The notes beneath the pieces were generated by a model. It searched no databases and had not been told where the DNA came from. It saw only the letters and a list, made by a program, of their open reading frames with translations. DNA of 64,000 nt from Brevundimonas fluminis (GTDB lineage: Bacteria; Pseudomonadota; Alphaproteobacteria; Caulobacterales; Caulobacteraceae), in contig NZ_RQWJ01000003.1 in NCBI RefSeq assembly GCF_003934285.1, forward strand, positions 124,001-188,000, in the 5' to 3' direction. Positions within the stretch are counted from its first letter, which is position 1, and every line of letters starts with the position of its first letter. The position numbers and the translations under genes were made by a program. Below, piece by piece: positions 24,714 through 32,915 of the stretch.

Positions 24714-27386
24714 GTGAGCGCAGCCGCGCCGTGGAGCGTTAAGGGCATCGACCCCAAGGCCCGCGAGATCGCCAAGGACCTCGCGCGTCGCTCGGGCATG
24801 ACGCTCGGCGAGTGGCTGAACTCCATGATCATGGAAGACGAGGACGACGGCGTGGTGCCGCTGGGCCGCCGTCCGCACGCCGCCGAAAGCTATGAGCGCC
24901 GCGGGCGGAGCCGCCGGCTGGACGACGCCTACCAGATGGAGGAGCGCGGCTGGGACCGCCTCGGCGCCTCGGTCGACGCCATCGCCGCCCGGCTGGAAGC
25001 CGCCGAACGCCGCTCGACCACCGCCATCCAGGGAGTCGATCAGGCCGTGACCGGCCTGCTGCGCCGGCTGGACGAGCAGGACAAGGCGGCCGCTGCCCTG
25101 AACCGCCGGATGGACGACGTGGCCGAGGAGCTCCGCGAGGGCCATCGCCGCCTGCGTCGCTTCGAGCAGGAGACGGGGCCGTCGACGCAGGAGGCGTTCG
25201 GCAAGGTCGAGAAGGGTCTGCAGGCCATCACCGGCAGGCTGCTGGAGGTCGAGGACCGTCAGGGGCGCACGGCCGAGGACCTGCGTCGCCGCATCGAGGC
25301 GGTCGAGAAGTCCGCCCCCGGAGCGGGCGCCGAGGTGTTGGGCGAGGTCGGCCGGCGGCTTGACGCGGCCCAGAACCAGACGGCCGACGCGCTGCGCCGG
25401 CTGGAGGCCAGCTTCGCGCAGCTGGACCGACGCCTGCACGCCGCCGAGAGCCGCGTCGAGCCCGAAGGCGCCCGCGAGGCCGCCCGCTTCGAGAAGCTAG
25501 CCGAGACGCTGAGCCGTCAGGTCGAGGCCAACCGCGCCGAGATGATGCGCCGCATGGACGCCGCCGAGGCCGAAGGGCGGATGGACCGGATCGAGCGCGC
25601 GGTTCTGGCCATCGGCGACCAGGTGAAGTCGTCCGAGCAGAAGTCGGCTCAAGGCATCGAAGCCATGGGTCGGGAGGTGCTGCGCATCGGCCAGAACCTG
25701 CACGGCCGCATGCAGGTGGTGGAGCAACAGGGCGCGCGTCAGGCCCAGGCGCTGGAACAGCGTCAGGCCGCGGCCGAGGACCGCCACGCGCTCGCGCTGG
25801 AGAAGCTGGGCGTCGAGATCACCCGCATCTCCGACCGCCTGACCGACCGCATCGCCCAGTCGGAGCGCAAGTCGGCCCAGGCCATCGAGGAGATCGGCAG
25901 GCGGCTGGCCGACGGCGCGGGCCGCATCGAGCAGCGCTACGACCGGGCCTCCGGCGAGTTGGCCGAGCGGATGCGTCAGTCCGAGGAGCGCACCGCGAGA
26001 CTTCTGGCCGAGGCGCGGGAGGCGATGGAGACGCGCACGGCCGCCGCTCCGGCGCCGAAGCCCGCGCCGGTCCCCGAGCCGACGGCCCGGCCGGACGCCG
26101 TCTTCGCCCCGATCCCCGAGGCGCCCATCGAGCCCGCGCCGGTGCAGGCCGACTGGCGCGCCGCCGCCTTCCCGGACGTCGACCTGGGACTGGACGATCC
26201 CTTCACCGCCCCGGCCGAGCCGTCGTTCGAGCCTCTGTCCGAGGCGGCGGCGCGGCCGTTCGCCGCTCCGCTGGAGCCGACCGCCGGCGGACCTTTCGGC
26301 GCCGCGACGTCGATCGCCGCGGAGCCGCACTCGTCGCCGGAGGCGCCGCCCCCCGGTCCCTTCGGCCGCGCGGCGGCGGGCGGCTTCGGCGGCGCGGACG
26401 TGTCGGACGCCCTGGCCGCCACCGCGCCGGATATGGGCCATGAGGAGTTCGCCGCCGAGACCGACTTCGTCGATCCGCGCGCCCTGCGGGCCGCCGCCCA
26501 GGCCGGCCGCGCCTCCTCGACCCGCGCCGCCATCGACCAGGCCCGCGCCGCCATGGCGGCCCCGGCCGCCGACGACGCCCCCGCGCGCGGCGCCTTCGGC
26601 CTGAAGAAGGGCGGCAAGTCGCGCCTCCAGGAGCGGCTGGACCGCCAGTCGCAGGGATCGACCGTGCGCAAGGCGCTGGGCGCCTCGGCCATCGCCGTGG
26701 CCCTGACCGGCGGTCTGTACGGCTTCGCCCGGGTGCAGGGCATCGAGGCTCCGTGGGCGGCCCTGACGGGCGTCGGCGCGGCGGAGGCGACGCCGACGAC
26801 GCTGGCGCTGGCCACGACGGACGCCGCTCCCGTCGCCACGCCCGACCAGCTGGCCGAGGGCGCCCGCCTGTTCGACGAGGCCCTCGCCGCCCTGGACGCC
26901 GACGACCAGACCGGCGTCGAAACGCTGCGTCGTGCCGCCGAACTGGGACATCCGCCGGCCCAGCTGATGATGGCGGGCCTGTACGAGACGGGCGACGCCG
27001 GCCTGGCGTCGGACATGACCGAGGCCCGCCGCTGGATTCGTCGCGCGGCCGAAAGCGGCGACGCCCGAGGCATGTTCGGCTACGGCATGTACCTGTTCGA
27101 GGGGCAGGGCGGGCCGCAGGACCGGGCCGCGGGCTTCGACTGGATCCTCAAGGCGGCCGAGGCCGGTCTGGTCGACGCCCAGTTCAACGCCGGTCTGATC
27201 CTGAAGACGGGCGAGGCGGCGACCGAGGCCGATCCGGTCGGCGCCTATCGCTGGCTGCTGATCGCCGCGCGCGGCGGCGACGTTCAGGCGCGGGAGGAGG
27301 GCCAGGCCCTCGCGCCCACCCTGACCGAAGCCCAGCGCGCCGAGGCGCGGCAGGCCGCCGCCGACTTCCAGACCGGCGCGGAATGA
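24714..27386 (+). CDS. podJ: Polar organelle development protein PodJ
   Basis: Polar scaffold that in Caulobacter recruits PleC and pilus/flagellar factors to the new pole. The first 40 residues (PWSVKGIDPKAREIAKDLARRSGMTLGEWLN) match the PodJ/SpmX-type N-terminal motif. Residues about 80-440 form a long coiled coil rich in RLEAAE and RRIEAVE repeats, then comes a Pro/Ala-rich stretch, one membrane helix at about 655-675 (ASAIAVALTGGLYGF), and three Sel1-like repeats at about 712-862 in the periplasm. It ends soon after these, without an evident peptidoglycan-binding domain. GTG at 24714 is chosen (GGGAGG, 8-nt spacing). An upstream ATG at 24693 is possible. About 890 residues. Confidence 0.88.
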   Translation: MSAAAPWSVKGIDPKAREIAKDLARRSGMTLGEWLNSMIMEDEDDGVVPLGRRPHAAESYERRGRSRRLDDAYQMEERGWDRLGASVDAIAARLEAAERRSTTAIQGVDQAVTGLLRRLDEQDKAAAALNRRMDDVAEELREGHRRLRRFEQETGPSTQEAFGKVEKGLQAITGRLLEVEDRQGRTAEDLRRRIEAVEKSAPGAGAEVLGEVGRRLDAAQNQTADALRRLEASFAQLDRRLHAAESRVEPEGAREAARFEKLAETLSRQVEANRAEMMRRMDAAEAEGRMDRIERAVLAIGDQVKSSEQKSAQGIEAMGREVLRIGQNLHGRMQVVEQQGARQAQALEQRQAAAEDRHALALEKLGVEITRISDRLTDRIAQSERKSAQAIEEIGRRLADGAGRIEQRYDRASGELAERMRQSEERTARLLAEAREAMETRTAAAPAPKPAPVPEPTARPDAVFAPIPEAPIEPAPVQADWRAAAFPDVDLGLDDPFTAPAEPSFEPLSEAAARPFAAPLEPTAGGPFGAATSIAAEPHSSPEAPPPGPFGRAAAGGFGGADVSDALAATAPDMGHEEFAAETDFVDPRALRAAAQAGRASSTRAAIDQARAAMAAPAADDAPARGAFGLKKGGKSRLQERLDRQSQGSTVRKALGASAIAVALTGGLYGFARVQGIEAPWAALTGVGAAEATPTTLALATTDAAPVATPDQLAEGARLFDEALAALDADDQTGVETLRRAAELGHPPAQLMMAGLYETGDAGLASDMTEARRWIRRAAESGDARGMFGYGMYLFEGQGGPQDRAAGFDWILKAAEAGLVDAQFNAGLILKTGEAATEADPVGAYRWLLIAARGGDVQAREEGQALAPTLTEAQRAEARQAAADFQTGAE

Positions 27387-27491
27387 TCGCGCGAAGCGTG
27401 CGGCCGGTGGCGCCGGCCCGCGACGCGCACTAAACCCGAGGCGTCGTTCCCCGGAGCGGCCTTCCTTCACCCCGCACCGAAGGCGCGCCCT

Positions 27492-28415
27492 TTGGACCTG
27501 TATTTGCCGATCGCCGAGGTTTCGGTGAACTGGCCCCTGATGCTGATGCTGGGGGCCGTGGTCGGCTTCGTGTCCGGTCTGTTCGGCATCGGCGGCGGCT
27601 TCCTGATGGCGCCTGTGCTGGTGTTTCTGGGCATCCCCCCGACGGTGGCCGTGGCCAGCCAGGCCAGCCACGTGGTCGCCTCCTCGACCTCGGGCGTGAT
27701 CGCCTATTCCGGTGCGGGCCAGGTCGATTTCCGCATGGGCGGGATCATGGCGGCGGGCGGGGTGCTGGGCGCCTTTCTGGGCGTGGAGGTTTTCCGCTGG
27801 CTGCGTCTGCTGGGTCAGGCCGACCTCGTGGTGGCCCTGTCCTATCTGATCTTCCTCGGCGTCATCGGCAGTCTGATGCTGAAGGAGAGTCTGGAGCAGA
27901 TCGTCCGCCGCCGCCGCGGCCTGCCGCCGCCGCGCAAGGACCGCCGCCGGCCGCTGTGGCTGTATGGCCTGCCGTGGAAGGTGAAGTTCCCCAAGTCCGG
28001 ACTCTACATCTCCGCCATCCCGCCGCTGGCGCTGGGCGGGTTCGTCGGGGTCCTGTCCGCCATCATGGGCGTGGGCGGCGGCTTCATCCTGGTGCCGGTG
28101 ATGCTCTACGTCCTGCGGATGAAGGCGTCGGTCGTGGTCGGCACCAGCCTGTTCCAGATCATCATCACGACGGCGGTGACCACGGTGCTGCAGGCCGGGC
28201 GGAACCAGACGGTGGACATCGTGCTGGCCTCGCTGCTGCTGTTCGGCGGCGTGGTGGGGGCCCAGATCGGCGCGCGCTGGTCGGGCCGGTTCCGCGCCGA
28301 CACCCTGCGCGCGGCGCTGGGCCTGATCGTTCTTCTGGTCGGCATCCAGATGGGGATGGAGCTGATCGTGCGGCCGTCAGACATGTTCGAGATCGCGCCG
28401 GGAGCTCCGGAATGA
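27492..28415 (+). CDS. TSUP family sulfite/anion exporter (TauE/SafE)
   Basis: A 307-residue inner-membrane protein of the TSUP family with two similar halves. Each half has the signature of glycine-rich motifs, FVSGLFGIGGGFLMAPVL at about 27-44 and LSAIMGVGGGFILVPVML at about 188-205. About eight helices are present. The likely start is TTG at 27492 (no good ATG nearby). It overlaps a TIGR02186 gene by 4 bp, the standard partner in alphaproteobacteria. Transport of a sulfur or organic anion is inferred from the family. Confidence 0.92.
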   Translation: MDLYLPIAEVSVNWPLMLMLGAVVGFVSGLFGIGGGFLMAPVLVFLGIPPTVAVASQASHVVASSTSGVIAYSGAGQVDFRMGGIMAAGGVLGAFLGVEVFRWLRLLGQADLVVALSYLIFLGVIGSLMLKESLEQIVRRRRGLPPPRKDRRRPLWLYGLPWKVKFPKSGLYISAIPPLALGGFVGVLSAIMGVGGGFILVPVMLYVLRMKASVVVGTSLFQIIITTAVTTVLQAGRNQTVDIVLASLLLFGGVVGAQIGARWSGRFRADTLRAALGLIVLLVGIQMGMELIVRPSDMFEIAPGAPE

Positions 28416-29221
28416 TCCAGGACCTGCCCCCCGCCGATCCGGCCGTCGTCATCGAGCGGTCGATCACGACGTTGAACGCGGGCGAGCCGGTGCGCGTCTC
28501 GGCCGCCCTGACCAATGCCGAGGTCAAGGTCGACTCCGGCTTCCAGGGCGCGTCGATCGTGCTCTACGGCGCGGTGTTCAATCCGACCGACGCGCCGGTG
28601 GACGTGGTCGTGGTGGTGCGCGGTCCCGACGCCCCCCTGCGTCTGGTGCGCAAGGTGCAGGCCGGGCCGTTCTGGCTGAACAGCCGGCCCGTGGTGTTCG
28701 AGGGGGCGCCCGGCTTCTACATGACGGCCTCGACTCGGCCCCTGTCGGACATCGCCAACTTCGGCCAGCTGCGCCGGCTGGGCGTCGGCGTCGACCATCT
28801 GCGCATCGCCGCGCCGGAGGAGCGGCGGGTCGAGACCCGCTACGGCGTGCGCGACGTCGTCGTCAGCCGGCTGGGCGACGACTATCTGGACTGGCGCCGG
28901 GCCGTGATCCGGCTGCGGGAGGAGGGCGGCCTGTACGCCACCCGCCCCGAGGGCGTGACCTTCGTCGACCGCGGCCTGTTCCGCGCCCAGCTGGACCTGC
29001 CGACCACCGCGCCGACCGGCGCCTATTTCGCCGAGGTCTGGCTGTTCCAGGACGGCGAACCGGTCGCCTCGTCCAACCTGACGCTGACGGTGCGGAAGGT
29101 CGGGATCGAACGCGACGTCTACGAGTTCGCCCACCGCCGGCCGTGGCTCTACGGGGTTCTGTGCGTGCTGCTGGCGGCCTTCACGGGCTGGGCGGCGAGC
29201 CGGGTCTTCAGGAGGGGGTGA
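28412..29221 (+). CDS. TIGR02186 family protein, TSUP partner
   Basis: A 269-residue protein of the TIGR02186 family. It has an exported-type domain with beta-rich sequence (VLYGAVFNPTDAPVDVVVVVRGP) and a C-terminal membrane helix at about 245-263 (PWLYGVLCVLLAAFTGWAAS). Normally it has an N-terminal signal, which is not obvious here (MIQDLPPADPAVVIERS), so the true start may differ. Coupled to the TSUP gene (ATGA). The family is almost always found with TSUP transporters, but its activity is unknown. Confidence 0.85.
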   Translation: MIQDLPPADPAVVIERSITTLNAGEPVRVSAALTNAEVKVDSGFQGASIVLYGAVFNPTDAPVDVVVVVRGPDAPLRLVRKVQAGPFWLNSRPVVFEGAPGFYMTASTRPLSDIANFGQLRRLGVGVDHLRIAAPEERRVETRYGVRDVVVSRLGDDYLDWRRAVIRLREEGGLYATRPEGVTFVDRGLFRAQLDLPTTAPTGAYFAEVWLFQDGEPVASSNLTLTVRKVGIERDVYEFAHRRPWLYGVLCVLLAAFTGWAASRVFRRG

Positions 29222-29224
29222 GCC

Positions 29225-29554
29225 TCAGCATCCGCCGCCGGGCTTGACCGGTCCGACCTCGTGGCGGGCGCTGGTGGCGCCGGGGCCCTGATAGGCGATG
29301 TCGGCGGTCTGACCGGGCTGCACGATGACCCAGCGCTGTCCGGCCACGCGGGCGCACACGGGTTGGGCGTGCGGATTGTGCGCGCGGTGGACGATCTGGG
29401 CCCCGCCCAGAACGGCGTCTTCTTCCCGGTAGACCATGAAGCTGACGCCTTGCATCTCGTGATAGTCGAGCTGCTCCGACATCAGCGTGGCCTCGCAGGC
29501 CGACAGGCTCAGGAACAGGGCCGGCAGGCCGGCGACGACGACGAACTTACGCAT
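29225..29554 (-). CDS. Small lipoprotein, hypothetical
   Basis: A 109-residue precursor with a lipoprotein signal ending in the lipobox LSAC (Cys about residue 20). The mature part is short and beta-rich, with two further Cys (PVCARV and the final C) that could form a disulfide. A GGAGGGAG ribosome site supports the start. No family recognised. It converges on the TIGR02186 gene with a 3-bp gap. Confidence 0.75.
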   Translation of the reverse strand: MRKFVVVAGLPALFLSLSACEATLMSEQLDYHEMQGVSFMVYREEDAVLGGAQIVHRAHNPHAQPVCARVAGQRWVIVQPGQTADIAYQGPGATSARHEVGPVKPGGGC

Positions 29555-29628
29555 GGCTGAACTCCCTCCACTGGCGCACAGCCTAGACGTGCGGTGAGGG
29601 GATGCAAATTACGATGCCTGACGAGACA

Positions 29629-30717
29629 TCACCGCGCCGCGAACTCGCTCATGGCGTCGATGACGGCGCGGTTCTGGTCGTCCGTGCCGACGGTGATCCG
29701 CAGGCACTCGGGCAGGCCATAGCCGCCGACGGGGCGGACGATGATGCCCTTCTGGTTCAGCCAGTCGTTGGCCGCCTGGCACGTTTCCACGTCCTTGAAC
29801 CGCACGAGCACGAAGTTGCCGGCGGACGGCAGGACGTCGAAGCCGAAGCCGCGCAGCGACTGTGTCAGGCGGGGACGCCAGGTCTGGATCAGGTCGCGCG
29901 ACGCCTTCTGGTGCGCCTCGTCGCCCAGCGCCGCCACCGCGGCCTCGATGCCCGGCACCGAGACGTTGAAGGGCAGGCGGATGCGGTCGACGGCCTCGGC
30001 CACCTTCAGCGGCGCATAGCCGAAGCCGATGCGCAGGCCGCCCAGACCGTGGATCTTGGAGAAGGTGCGCGTCACGACGACGTTCTCGCTGGTCCGCCCC
30101 AGTTCGAAGCTGGTCTCCCAGTCCGGCTCGGTGACGTATTCGGCATAGGCCTCGTCGATCACCAGCAGCACGTCGGGGCGTAGGCCCTCGTGCAGGCGGC
30201 GGATCTCGTCGGGGGTGTTGTAGCTGCCGGTCGGGTTCGAGGGGCTGGAGACGTAGACGATGCGGGTGCGGTCCGTGACCTGTTCCAGCAGGGCCTCGGG
30301 CGTGGCCTTGAACTGGGGCTCCGGGGCCAGGCGCACGCTGGCCTGATTGGCCAGCGCGGAGATGCGATAGGCGAGGAAGCCGTACTGGCCCGTCACGATG
30401 TCGTCGCCCGGCGTCAGATAGGTCTGGTTCAGCAGGGCGAAGACCTCGTCCGAGCCGTTGCCGAAGATCAGCCGTTCCGGCTCCAGCCCGTGGTGCTCGG
30501 CGACCGCGGCGCGCAGCTTCGTGGCCCGGCCGTCGGGATAGATGTGGATGTTCCTGATCGCCGCCTCATAGGCCGCGCGCGCCTTCTCGCCCGCGCCCAG
30601 CATGTTCTCGTTGGACGACAGCTTCATCGGCTCGGCCACGCCGTCGATCTTCGACTTGCCGCCGACGTAGGGGGCGATGTCGAGAATGCCGGGCTTCGGC
30701 GTGGGGGCGTCGGTCAT
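29629..30717 (-). CDS. hisC: Histidinol-phosphate aminotransferase
   Basis: PLP aminotransferase for histidine synthesis, in many alphaproteobacteria also used for phenylalanine/tyrosine. The 362-residue class II enzyme shows KLSSNENMLGAG at about 32-43, SSPSNPTGSYN, VIDEAYAEY near 189-197, and the Schiff-base Lys in TRTFSKIHGLGGLRIGF. It is last in the DUF2125-chorismate mutase-like-hisC operon, which favours a role in aromatic amino acid synthesis. Confidence 0.94.
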   Translation of the reverse strand: MTDAPTPKPGILDIAPYVGGKSKIDGVAEPMKLSSNENMLGAGEKARAAYEAAIRNIHIYPDGRATKLRAAVAEHHGLEPERLIFGNGSDEVFALLNQTYLTPGDDIVTGQYGFLAYRISALANQASVRLAPEPQFKATPEALLEQVTDRTRIVYVSSPSNPTGSYNTPDEIRRLHEGLRPDVLLVIDEAYAEYVTEPDWETSFELGRTSENVVVTRTFSKIHGLGGLRIGFGYAPLKVAEAVDRIRLPFNVSVPGIEAAVAALGDEAHQKASRDLIQTWRPRLTQSLRGFGFDVLPSAGNFVLVRFKDVETCQAANDWLNQKGIIVRPVGGYGLPECLRITVGTDDQNRAVIDAMSEFAAR

Positions 30718-30728
30718 GTGTCGAGCTT

Positions 30729-31397
30729 TCAGAAAACGGGGGCGGCGCCGATGACGCCGGTCAGGGTTCCCGGCAGCCCGATCAGGCGCGGATCTTCAGC
30801 CTGCACATAGCCCGCCAGCAGGAACAGCTTCAACCCGCCCGCCTGCGACAGGGGCGTGCCGGCCAGACCGTTCTGCGCCAGCGCGGCCAGCAGGGCGTGG
30901 TCGCCCTGGGCCGCGTCGGTGACCCAGAAGGTGCGGTCCTCGCCCGTGGGTCCGGGCCGGGCGGTCGAGACGCGCAGGGCGCGGGGCACGCGGTTCGCGT
31001 CGTCGGGCAGGGCGCCGACCACGCGCAGCCTCGGCCGCGCGAGCAGCCGCCCCCACCACGCCGTCACGCCGGACAGGCCGATCACGGCGGAGCCGCCGGC
31101 CTCGGCCGCGGCGAGCGCCTTGTCCGCCGTATCGTGCAGGGTGAAGCCCAGCCCGTGACGGTCGGCGGCCAGCAGGGCCGCGTCCGCGCCGTGGACGTGC
31201 AGCGGCTGCTGGTCCAGCCGGCCCCACATCGCCTTGATCGTTTCGGTGCGCTCCGGCGCCCGCGCCAGCAGCCGGCGCAGGGCCAGAGCCTCCGCGTCCG
31301 GCGCGGTCGCCGCCAGCCTCAAGCGTTCCGCAAGCGCGCCCAGCAGGGCGTCGTCCGCCACCTCTCTCGCGGGATCGGCGTCCGGTTCGACCAGCAT
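30729..31397 (-). CDS. Chorismate mutase-like / prephenate dehydratase-like protein, divergent
   Basis: A 222-residue protein. The N-terminal 60 residues (DDALLGALAERLRLAATAP, ERTETIKAMWGRL) have the spacing of an AroQ chorismate mutase but lack clear catalytic Arg/Lys/Glu residues. The rest resembles the region found after chorismate mutase in alphaproteobacterial homologues, with TAWWGRLLARPRLRVVGALP and GPTGEDRTFWVTDAA. The position directly before hisC and after DUF2125 supports this reading. The ATG at 31397 shares a base with the DUF2125 stop. Whether it is still active is unclear. Confidence 0.6.
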   Translation of the reverse strand: MLVEPDADPAREVADDALLGALAERLRLAATAPDAEALALRRLLARAPERTETIKAMWGRLDQQPLHVHGADAALLAADRHGLGFTLHDTADKALAAAEAGGSAVIGLSGVTAWWGRLLARPRLRVVGALPDDANRVPRALRVSTARPGPTGEDRTFWVTDAAQGDHALLAALAQNGLAGTPLSQAGGLKLFLLAGYVQAEDPRLIGLPGTLTGVIGAAPVF

Positions 31398-32392
31398 CAG
31401 AACAGGCGCGGGGCCGGCGCGACCGCGAACGGCCCCAGCCAGGCGCGTCCGTCGCGGAAGTCGAGAACCAGAGCGACGTCGCTGCCGGCCGCTCCGGCCA
31501 TGCGGGCGGCCCCCGCGCCGCGTCCGGCGATGCCGGCCACGACCGCCGCAGGGCGATCCGCGCTCATCGAGATGCGCCCTTCCAGCCGCCCGTCCTCGCG
31601 CGCCGACAGGCTCTCGCTTTCGATCCGCGCCCGGTTGTCGCCGCTCTCGAGGAGGCCGCGCACATGGGTGAACCGCCCGCCGCCCCGGCTCCATCCGGCC
31701 ATCAGCCCCTCGTCCGAGGGGGTGCGCAGACCTTCGGCGTTCTCCATCCGCAACTCGACCCGCGCGCTCAGCAGGCCGCTGTCCGTGACGCCCTCCACCG
31801 GGCCGCCCGCGCGGCCGCGCGCGTCGACCATCTGGAACAGGACGTCGACGGCCTGATTCTGCGGACCCGGTTTGGCTTCCAGCGAGACGTGTTCCGCGCG
31901 CGAGATGGGAAACGCCTCGGCCGAGCCCACCGGCGTGAAGGTGGGGCGGATCAGCTCCATGGCGAAGCGCGGCCACGGGCGGTCGATGCCGGCCAGGCTC
32001 ATGCGCGCGCCGTCGCCCTCGATGCGGATGCGGCCCTTGTCAGGACGGGTCAGGGTCAGGTCGTCCGGCGCGATGGCGACCCAGGTCAGAGGCGCCCAGG
32101 CGTTGGCCTCGGCGACCAGCCGCGACGCTTCCAGCCCGTGGCCGGACGGAGCGACGACCCGCGCCTGACCCAGGTTCAGCCGCACCCGGAAGGGCCAGCC
32201 GTCGACCGACAGGGGCGCCGTGTCGATGGTCCAGCCCGCCTGCCGCAGGCTCTCGATCTGCCCGGTCGCCCGGGTCTCCACCTGCCGCGCCAGCGCGAAC
32301 CACCAGACGGTCCATGCCGCGAGGATCAGCCCCGCGATGGCGAAAGGCACGATCAGGCCGCGGCGGGAATGGCGGACGGGGGCGTCGGTCAT
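31397..32392 (-). CDS. DUF2125 domain protein, membrane-anchored
   Basis: A 331-residue protein with one N-terminal membrane anchor at about residues 12-34 (LIVPFAIAGLILAAWTVWWFAL) and a large periplasmic beta-rich domain of the DUF2125 family. The early motif GWTIDTAPLSVDGWPFRVRLNL is diagnostic. Function is unknown. In alphaproteobacteria the gene commonly precedes aromatic amino acid genes, as it does here. First gene of the hisC operon. Confidence 0.88.
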   Translation of the reverse strand: MTDAPVRHSRRGLIVPFAIAGLILAAWTVWWFALARQVETRATGQIESLRQAGWTIDTAPLSVDGWPFRVRLNLGQARVVAPSGHGLEASRLVAEANAWAPLTWVAIAPDDLTLTRPDKGRIRIEGDGARMSLAGIDRPWPRFAMELIRPTFTPVGSAEAFPISRAEHVSLEAKPGPQNQAVDVLFQMVDARGRAGGPVEGVTDSGLLSARVELRMENAEGLRTPSDEGLMAGWSRGGGRFTHVRGLLESGDNRARIESESLSAREDGRLEGRISMSADRPAAVVAGIAGRGAGAARMAGAAGSDVALVLDFRDGRAWLGPFAVAPAPRLF

Positions 32393-32480
32393 GGGCGGCT
32401 CATGGCAGATCGGGGCGCGCGGTCAAGCCGAGGGGGAACGCGGCCGGTCGCCGCGCCGTTCATCGCGCGAAGGAGTCGCC

Positions 32481-32915
32481 ATGGAAACGCAGCATCTTCA
32501 TCGCGGTCGTCTGATCGACCACCTGCACCTGGTGGTGCGCGACATCGAGGCCAGCCGCCGCTTCTACGGCGCCCTGCTCGAGGTTCTGGGCGTGCCCGTC
32601 GGCGGCGAGGAAGAGACCTTTTTCTGGGCCGACGAACTGTTCGTCTCGTCCGCCGACAGCCCGGCCGCCACCGGCCGGCTGACGGGCCGGCATCATCTGG
32701 CCTTTCAGGCCCGCGACCGCGCCATGGTCGAGGCGTGGCACGCGGCTGGGCTGAGGGCCGGCGGCACGGACAACGGCGCCCCGGGCGAGCGGCCCTATCA
32801 CCCCGGCTACTACGCCGCCTTCCTGCTGGATCCCGACGGCAACAACGTCGAGGCCGTCTTCCATGGCGAGGCGCGAAAGAGCGCCGACAGCGTGGAGATC
32901 ACGTTCGACGGTTGA
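32481..32915 (+). CDS. VOC family (glyoxalase-like) protein
   Basis: A 144-residue single-domain vicinal-oxygen-chelate protein. It contains the paired motifs DHLHLVVRDIEASRRFYGALLEVLGV at about 12-37 and GYYAAFLLDPDGNNVEAVFH at about 111-130, with metal-ligand candidates His14, His71 and Glu126 by position. AAGGAG precedes the ATG at 32481. The 3' end overlaps the convergent helicase gene by 17 bp. The substrate is not predictable. Confidence 0.88.
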   Translation: METQHLHRGRLIDHLHLVVRDIEASRRFYGALLEVLGVPVGGEEETFFWADELFVSSADSPAATGRLTGRHHLAFQARDRAMVEAWHAAGLRAGGTDNGAPGERPYHPGYYAAFLLDPDGNNVEAVFHGEARKSADSVEITFDG

